Under the pieces are notes generated by a model that ran no database searches, was not told the origin of the DNA, and saw only the letters and a program-made list of their open reading frames with translations. From assembly GCA_004555245.1 (NCBI GenBank), contig SFIS01000086.1, positions 1-10,062 of the forward strand: a stretch of DNA of 10,062 bases, in the 5' to 3' direction. The position numbers were made by a program, and so were the translations under genes. This document shows, in pieces, positions 5,901 to 10,062 of this stretch. The stretch's first letter is position 1; each line of letters opens with the position of its first letter. Origin of the DNA: Bacteroidales bacterium (GTDB lineage Bacteria; Bacteroidota; Bacteroidia; Bacteroidales; Bacteroidaceae).

Positions 5901-7468
5901 ACGGCAACGGCACACTCTCGATAAAGGGAAAAGTCTCTGAGCCTGTCGTAGATGGTACGATAGACCTCAGCAAGGCGGCGTTCGTCTCTGTGCCATACGG
6001 CGTGACGATGACAATCGACGAAGACCCCGTGAAGATTGTAGGCTCTAATGTGCTGTTCGACAATTTCTCGTTCTATGACAAGAACAAGCGCCCGATGGTG
6101 ATGAACGGATATTGCGACTTCTCGCAGCTGGACAATATCATGGTGAACCTAAGCATCAAGGGCGAGGACATACTGCTGATAGATGCGAAGGAGACACGAC
6201 GCTCGGAAGCCTACGGCAAGGCTTTCGTCAATTTCTATGCTCTCGTCAGCGGTTATCTCGACCGCCTCGACGTCAAGGCGCGCCTCGATGTCCTGCCCTC
6301 AACCAACCTGTATTATATTCTCAAGGATTCGCCCATCACCACTGACAACCGCCTGAAAGAACTCGTTGAGTTCACCGACTTCCGGAATGAGGATTACGTC
6401 CCGAAAGAGTTGCCGAAGGTTGACGGTATGGCTGTAGATTTCAGAATAGGCATACGCGAGGGAGCGCACATCACTTGCTGGCTCAACACCAACCACTCTA
6501 ACTACCTCGACATCATGGGCAGCGGTGACCTGCGCATGATATATGCCGACGACGCACTCTCGATGACGGGACGATACACCATATCCCAAGGCGAGATGAA
6601 ATATTCACTGCCCGTCATCCCGCTCAAGACGTTCTCCATTTCTGAAGACAGCTACATCGAGTTTGTCGGAGACATAATGAACCCGCGCCTCAACATCACA
6701 GCCACAGAGAAGATGCGCTCAAGCGTCAGCCAGAACGGCGAGAGCCGGACAGTGGAATTTACGTGTGGCGTGGTCATCACAAAGACATTGCAGGACATGG
6801 GACTGCAGTTCGTCATCGACGCACCGGAAGACCAGCAGACCGCCGACGCCCTGAACACCATGTCGGTGGAGGAGAGGGGCAAGGTGGCGGTCACTATGCT
6901 CACCACCGGAATGTATCTCTCGGATGCCAACACGTCGAACATCACCATGAACTCGGCTCTCAGCTCTTTCCTCCAACAGGAAATCAACAACATTGCCGGT
7001 ACGGCACTCCGCACGCTCGACCTCTCTGTCGGACTGGAGAACACCACAAATGCCGACGGCACGACATCGATGGACTACAGCTTCAAGTTTGCGAAACGCT
7101 TCTGGAACAACCGCGTCTCCGTCTCTCTCGGTGGCAGGATATCAACAGGCAGCTCGGCATCGGGAAAGACACCGTCGTTCTTCGACAATGTCGAGGTGCA
7201 GTACAGATTGTCGGACACTTCCAACCAGTATCTGCGCCTATTCTACAAACACGATGTCTATGACTATCTTGAAGGCTATCTCGACCAATACGGTGCCGGA
7301 TATATGTGGAAGAGAAAGCTCCAGAATTTCAAGGACATCTTCAGCTTCGGTGAAAAAACAAATACGAAAACAAGAAAGCCGGCAGAGCCGGGCACAAGGC
7401 AAGACACCCTGTCGCTGATGCCTGACGACACCCTGAACCGTCACTCCGCCCCGCAAAGCCGGCCTTAA
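2912..7468 (+). CDS. tamB: TamB-like translocation and assembly module protein (AsmA-like/DUF490)
   Basis: This is a 1518-residue envelope protein. Residues 13-33 form one uncleaved transmembrane helix after a short N terminus with two arginines, so the rest lies in the periplasm. From about 40 to 1000 it is dominated by alternating beta-strand segments of the AsmA/TamB type, which in this family stack into a long hydrophobic groove. About 1000-1450 is the conserved C-terminal TamB domain, including GTIDLSKAAF near 1015, a DFSQLDNIMVNL stretch near 1070, and a strand-rich end RFWNNRVSVSLGGRI near 1394. A polar, low-complexity tail of about 55 residues (GEKTNTKTRKPAEPG onwards) follows. The family works with an Omp85 barrel in outer-membrane protein assembly and is also implicated in phospholipid transport. 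Its partner gene starts 14 bp downstream. Gene order is tamB then the barrel, the reverse of E. coli tamA-tamB. No clear promoter is seen in the 43-bp gap after the pseudouridine synthase gene, so read-through from upstream is likely. Confidence 0.9.
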   Translation: MKTDVANIRWPRWCLGALLTPFVLFVLLTLLIYCPPVQRWAAGVAMRYASEATGMEITVHDVSLRFPLDVQLNGISALKRNDSIPQRKDTLLLARSVVCDIRMMPLLRGKVEVDVLQLDGVRLNTMDMIADCRVDGRVGQAVVEIHPLDLKHDSVIVNTASLTDADLDICLSDTAQKDTAESSTPWVVAVAKASVSRSRVMLHLPGDTLNIEGRIGDIVVDNALLDLAEGVYSVSDIDIRRCGVRYDNRFEPRTKGMDYNHLAFTEMNVGVDSLYYSPDGMKVRLRACNMKEKSGFALSSLTFVASMDADRLHVHGFNLLTPYSTVSADVDMDFTTFDKTNPGKARAAFKASVGADDVLLLAGEMLPRELKRQLPKQPVTLQARLEGNTRHCHLTDVYADVPSLVRLTLEGDVCHLDNPDKLTADVSLDASVFGNGGRLSGTARFSADGMAYDAAMQASGINVNRFMPGYGMKNFSGRLNVSGRGTDIFSPATRIDADVAVANLNYKQWNFAGATAECSIRNGRVQASLHSDADILSCNMSLDALLSTKRLAATLAADIRNIDLHALRLTPSPLSTGICCHVDIDTDLGDNILLNGHLSDIRITDSAQVFHPDDIALDVLTRRDTTHAVMNCGDFHLRADAGGGYRRLMRFTGDMAKEMKRQMDERIIDELALRRKLPEARLYLSSGMENPLARLLSRFGYEFSNVYANISSSPVRGLDGIVQIDTLKTPSVQLDEIRFDVSSDIDNTSYELKVANGKDNPQYSFTARLAGEMLANGSSATLTIDDKDGRRGIDIGLSALMEADGIRMKIAEREQILGYRAFMPNEGNYVFFGKGMRVSADLKLQADDGTGVQIYTNDDNLEALQDITLSLHKLDLAGLLSVVPYTPDITGVLDGDFHAIISGKDMSISSDIRLQNLCYEGCLMGNISSEIVYMPQADGSHHVDGILYKDEKEVASIVGTYYFRDEDYIDAEISLDDLPMNLVNGFVPDQIVGMDGYGNGTLSIKGKVSEPVVDGTIDLSKAAFVSVPYGVTMTIDEDPVKIVGSNVLFDNFSFYDKNKRPMVMNGYCDFSQLDNIMVNLSIKGEDILLIDAKETRRSEAYGKAFVNFYALVSGYLDRLDVKARLDVLPSTNLYYILKDSPITTDNRLKELVEFTDFRNEDYVPKELPKVDGMAVDFRIGIREGAHITCWLNTNHSNYLDIMGSGDLRMIYADDALSMTGRYTISQGEMKYSLPVIPLKTFSISEDSYIEFVGDIMNPRLNITATEKMRSSVSQNGESRTVEFTCGVVITKTLQDMGLQFVIDAPEDQQTADALNTMSVEERGKVAVTMLTTGMYLSDANTSNITMNSALSSFLQQEINNIAGTALRTLDLSVGLENTTNADGTTSMDYSFKFAKRFWNNRVSVSLGGRISTGSSASGKTPSFFDNVEVQYRLSDTSNQYLRLFYKHDVYDYLEGYLDQYGAGYMWKRKLQNFKDIFSFGEKTNTKTRKPAEPGTRQDTLSLMPDDTLNRHSAPQSRP

Positions 7469-7482
7469 CACACTGTCTGAAA

Positions 7483-9798
7483 TTGAACAAACGCGTAAGA
7501 CATATCGTCTCCCTCCTGCCGGCAATGGCCCTCGTCATTGTCTGCATGTCATGTTCATCCACTTCGTCGCTCGAAGCGGACGAACAGCTATATACCGGCA
7601 TAAAGAAGATAGATTACGGCAGCCATGATGGCGGAGAACACTTCCTCCAGACACAGGCGGAGATAGAGGCTGCACTTGCCTGCGCCCCCAACGGCGCACT
7701 CTTCGGCTCCTCGTTCTATCGCACACCCGTCCCCTATGGCCTGTGGATATGGAACGCCTTCTCCGACAGGCAGGACGCTTTCTCTAAATGGGTCACGAAG
7801 ACATTCGGCAAGGCTCCCGTCCTCATGTCTGACGTCAATCCCGAACTGCGTGTCTCCGTCGCAGAGACCGTGCTGCAGAACTACGGCTATTTCCGGGGAC
7901 AGATAAACTATCATGTGGAGGAAGGCAAGGCCGGCACTACAAGGACAGACAGCATCCCGCGCCCGCTCACCGCCAAGCTCTCTTACGATGTCAATGTCGG
8001 TCCCCTCTTCACATTGGACAGTATCGCATACGTCGGGTTCTCTGACGACGAGCTCGCCATTGCCGGCCGCGAAAAGTCCCTTCTCCGTAAAGGAGACCCC
8101 TTCAGCATATCTGTCCTCGATGCAGAACGCAAGCGCATCTACGACGCCTTCCGCAACAACGGCTACTACTATTTCAGACAGTCATATCTCACCTTCCGTG
8201 CCGACACCGTGCAGGTGCCGTGCAAGGTGCAGCTGCAGATATGCAAGATGGATTCTCTGCCCGCAGAGGCGACACGCCGGTGGGCTGTCCGCAACACCGT
8301 CATCCGCACACGCCGCACCGTCATGGAGGAGATGACGGACACTGTCCGCTTCCGTCGTCTCGTCGTGCAGTATGCCGGCAAGAAGCCGCCCCTCCGTCCG
8401 AGAGTGCTGCTGCAGGACATGCGCATCCGCCCCGGCGACACGTTCTCGCAGGCTGCCCTCGACGAATCTCTCACACGCCTCACGTCGCAAGGCATATTCT
8501 CTGCCGTGAACATAAACATGAAGCCGGAGAACGACTCCCTGTCCATGCAGATCGACTGTACGCTCGACAAACCGTACGATTTCTCCATGCTCGCAAACTA
8601 TACGCACAAGACATCCGGCAGAGGAGGTCCCGGTGTCGGCATAGGCTTTGCCAAACGCAACGCCTTCAGGGGAGGCGAGGTGCTCAGCTTCAACATCAGC
8701 GGCAACGCTGATTTCGCCATAGGCAAGACAGCGGGCGACGCTGCCACAAACTATGACATCACCGCAGATGTCGCACTTGAGATGCCGCGCCTGCTGCTGC
8801 CCGATTTCATGCGTCCGCGACGCAGATGGTACAACCCGCCGTCCACTATCTTCCGCGTCTCGTTCGAGACAATCAACCGCACCGGCTTCTTCCGCCGGAA
8901 CATCATGTCGGCAGAGATGCTCTATAACCTGCAACCCACATCCCGCATCCGCCACACCTTCTCGCCCCTCACACTCGACTACAGCTACCTTGCCAGCATG
9001 GACAGCGCATACGCCGAGATTATCTCACAGTCGGCCTACATGACGATGGCAAGCCGCGACATCTTCATCCCGAAGATGCGCTACACCTTCAACTATTCCA
9101 CTGACAACAAGTCCAACCCGATGTCTCTTACACTCACCGCGACAGAGGGAGGCTCTGTCACCAATCTCATCAAGACCATAGCGGGAGAGGGGTGGAACAC
9201 AAAAGACAAGACGATGTTCAAGACTGCCTATTCGCAGTTCGTCAAGCTTGAGGCTGAATGGCGCAAGCGGTGGATGGTTACACCTTTCTCGTCCCTCGTC
9301 GCCCATGCCTTCTGCGGATATATACGTCCCTTCGGCAATTCAGACTGCTCTCCTTTTTCCGAACGCTATTATATGGGCGGAGCCAACGACCTGCGCGGCT
9401 TCTCCACGCGCTCCGTCGGTCCGGGAAGTCTGCACTACGAAGACAAAGAGCTGATGTATATCCTCTCCAACGGCGATTTCAAGATGCTCTTCAACCTTGA
9501 ATACCGCCCGCGCCTCTTCGGCTCGCTCTACGGCGCCCTCTTCCTCGATGCCGGAAACGTATGGGACCTTTATAGCGGATATGGCGACGAAGCCTCTCTC
9601 AGGATTGGCCGCCTCGCCGACGACATCGCACTCTCCGCAGGGGCGGGCATACGCTACGACCTCGATTTCTTTGTCATACGCCTCGACTGGGGCTTCATTC
9701 TTCATGCACCCTACGACACGGGCAAGTCGGGATATTTCAACACCCCGTCGTTCAAGAATGCACAGTGCATCAATTTCGCCATAGGCTATCCCTTCTGA
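7483..9798 (+). CDS. tamL: TamA/TamL-type Omp85 outer-membrane barrel protein
   Basis: This 771-residue protein has three parts. The N terminus, NKRVRHIVSLLPAMALVIVCMSC, is a charged then hydrophobic segment ending in cysteines (C21, C24), so it looks like a lipoprotein signal, although the lipobox is imperfect. About 105-366 holds POTRA-like repeats: one near 106-150, a clear one near 166-245, and one near 290-366 with the RIRPGDTF...LTSQGIFSAVNI pattern. About 370-771 is the bacterial surface antigen (Omp85) beta-barrel, with the loop-6 signature as LRGF at 637-640 and a final aromatic residue in FAIGYPF. In this phylum such lipidated TamA relatives are called TamL and pair with TamB. I chose the TTG at 7483 because the next ATG (7525) would remove the basic start of the signal. 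BamA is the main alternative; the lipoprotein-like N terminus, the small number of POTRA domains and linkage to tamB argue against it. Confidence 0.88.
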   Translation: MNKRVRHIVSLLPAMALVIVCMSCSSTSSLEADEQLYTGIKKIDYGSHDGGEHFLQTQAEIEAALACAPNGALFGSSFYRTPVPYGLWIWNAFSDRQDAFSKWVTKTFGKAPVLMSDVNPELRVSVAETVLQNYGYFRGQINYHVEEGKAGTTRTDSIPRPLTAKLSYDVNVGPLFTLDSIAYVGFSDDELAIAGREKSLLRKGDPFSISVLDAERKRIYDAFRNNGYYYFRQSYLTFRADTVQVPCKVQLQICKMDSLPAEATRRWAVRNTVIRTRRTVMEEMTDTVRFRRLVVQYAGKKPPLRPRVLLQDMRIRPGDTFSQAALDESLTRLTSQGIFSAVNINMKPENDSLSMQIDCTLDKPYDFSMLANYTHKTSGRGGPGVGIGFAKRNAFRGGEVLSFNISGNADFAIGKTAGDAATNYDITADVALEMPRLLLPDFMRPRRRWYNPPSTIFRVSFETINRTGFFRRNIMSAEMLYNLQPTSRIRHTFSPLTLDYSYLASMDSAYAEIISQSAYMTMASRDIFIPKMRYTFNYSTDNKSNPMSLTLTATEGGSVTNLIKTIAGEGWNTKDKTMFKTAYSQFVKLEAEWRKRWMVTPFSSLVAHAFCGYIRPFGNSDCSPFSERYYMGGANDLRGFSTRSVGPGSLHYEDKELMYILSNGDFKMLFNLEYRPRLFGSLYGALFLDAGNVWDLYSGYGDEASLRIGRLADDIALSAGAGIRYDLDFFVIRLDWGFILHAPYDTGKSGYFNTPSFKNAQCINFAIGYPF

Positions 9799-9826
9799 CC
9801 GCCCTGCAAAAGAATACCTTTCCTCC

Positions 9827-9852
9827 CCGCCTGCGTCCCAAAACGCAGGCGG
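9827..9852 (+). terminator. probable transcription terminator after tamL
   Basis: CCGCCTGCGT (9827-9836) and ACGCAGGCGG (9843-9852) form a perfect GC-rich 10-bp stem with a 6-base loop, 28 bp after the tamL stop codon. The following bases TTGTCGTC are only weakly T-rich, so termination may be partial or need Rho. Position and stem strength make it the natural end of the tamB-tamL transcript. Confidence 0.65.
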
Positions 9853-9886
9853 TTGTCGTCATCGGCAACAGTACGTCAGGCGGATA

Positions 9887-10062
9887 GGGTGTACAGCTTG
9901 ATGTACCCAAAATGGAACTGTTCCTGATTTACCCAGAGTGTCGCTACGCTTTACCCTGGGCTGTGCGCTCGTTGGGCTTTGCCTTTCCTTTCAGCCGGCG
10001 ACCTTTGGTTCAGCGCGACAAACGTAAAAGTTGGGTCAAGTGGCAACCAGCCTTTAGGCTGG
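9887..10062. repeat. palindrome-packed element, probably a dispersed intergenic repeat, cut by the window edge
   Basis: Several inverted repeats lie close together: GTAC at 9891-9894 with 9903-9906; CCCAGAGTG at 9932-9940 with TACCCTGGG at 9952-9960 (one mismatch and one G-T pair in nine); GCGCT at 9965-9969 with AGCGC at 10012-10016; and the perfect hairpin CCAGCC-TTTA-GGCTGG at 10047-10062. A plus-strand frame from ATG 9912 stays open to the edge (50 codons, rich in W, R and F, beginning MELFLIYPECRYALPW). It reads straight through the palindromes, which suggests a by-product of repeat sequence rather than a gene. Similar palindromic text between genes is familiar to me from Bacteroidetes genomes, but I cannot verify copies here. 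Confidence 0.5.

Noticed and set aside
7525..7527. ATG as the start of the tamL gene
   Set aside because: It would remove the basic part of the signal sequence and leave MALVIVCMSC, a poor export signal; TTG 7483 gives a complete one.
9827..9852. The hairpin after tamL as a riboswitch or attachment site
   Set aside because: It is a simple perfect stem-loop right after an operon end; a terminator explains it fully.
9912..10062. Small open frame at the right end as a gene
   Set aside because: It reads through several palindromes and has an odd composition; repeat-derived translation is more likely.

Overview
The window reads as chromosomal DNA of a member of the Bacteroidales, most likely a Prevotella-like species. 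Three observations support this. Gene starts lack Shine-Dalgarno sequences. Two exact matches to the Bacteroidetes -7 box TAnnTTTGC lie upstream of the tRNA and the TetR gene, and a third lies at the left edge. The tRNA gene does not encode its CCA end, and the gene families present (an Omp85 protein with a lipoprotein-like N terminus next to a TamB protein, and a pseudouridine synthase without an S4 domain) are typical of the group. The genus is inference, not proof.

Layout. Bases 1-36 may hold the first codons of a leftward gene that runs off the edge. Bases 49-231 carry no convincing gene. Bases 232-427, on the minus strand, form a complete transcription unit for initiator tRNA-fMet: promoter, leader hairpin, tRNA and intrinsic terminator. 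Bases 497-2081, on the plus strand, hold a TetR-family regulator, with a candidate operator over its own transcription start, and then a FabG-type 3-oxoacyl-ACP reductase. The 160-bp gap between these two carries an (AT)9 tract, a small palindrome and a CATAAA triplet repeat. Next is a compact RluA-family pseudouridine synthase (2200-2868), preceded by a perfect 17-bp inverted repeat. From 2912 to 9798 two large genes sit 14 bp apart: a TamB-like protein of 1518 residues and an Omp85 protein of the TamA/TamL type, 771 residues, with a lipoprotein-like N terminus. A GC-rich hairpin follows. The last ~175 bp are packed with palindromes and look like a dispersed intergenic repeat rather than a gene.

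How it fits together. The strongest functional unit is tamB-tamL. TamB spans the periplasm from an inner-membrane anchor, and its partner is a 16-stranded outer-membrane barrel with periplasmic POTRA domains; together they serve outer-membrane protein and/or lipid transport. FabG supplies the reductive step of fatty acid elongation, and the TetR protein beside it could respond to acyl compounds, but that link is positional only. I found no CRISPR array, transposase, phage gene or clearly novel multi-gene system. The points most worth a second look are the regulatory and structural DNA elements: the palindrome over the TetR promoter, the inverted-repeat leader of the pseudouridine synthase gene, and the palindromic element at the right end.
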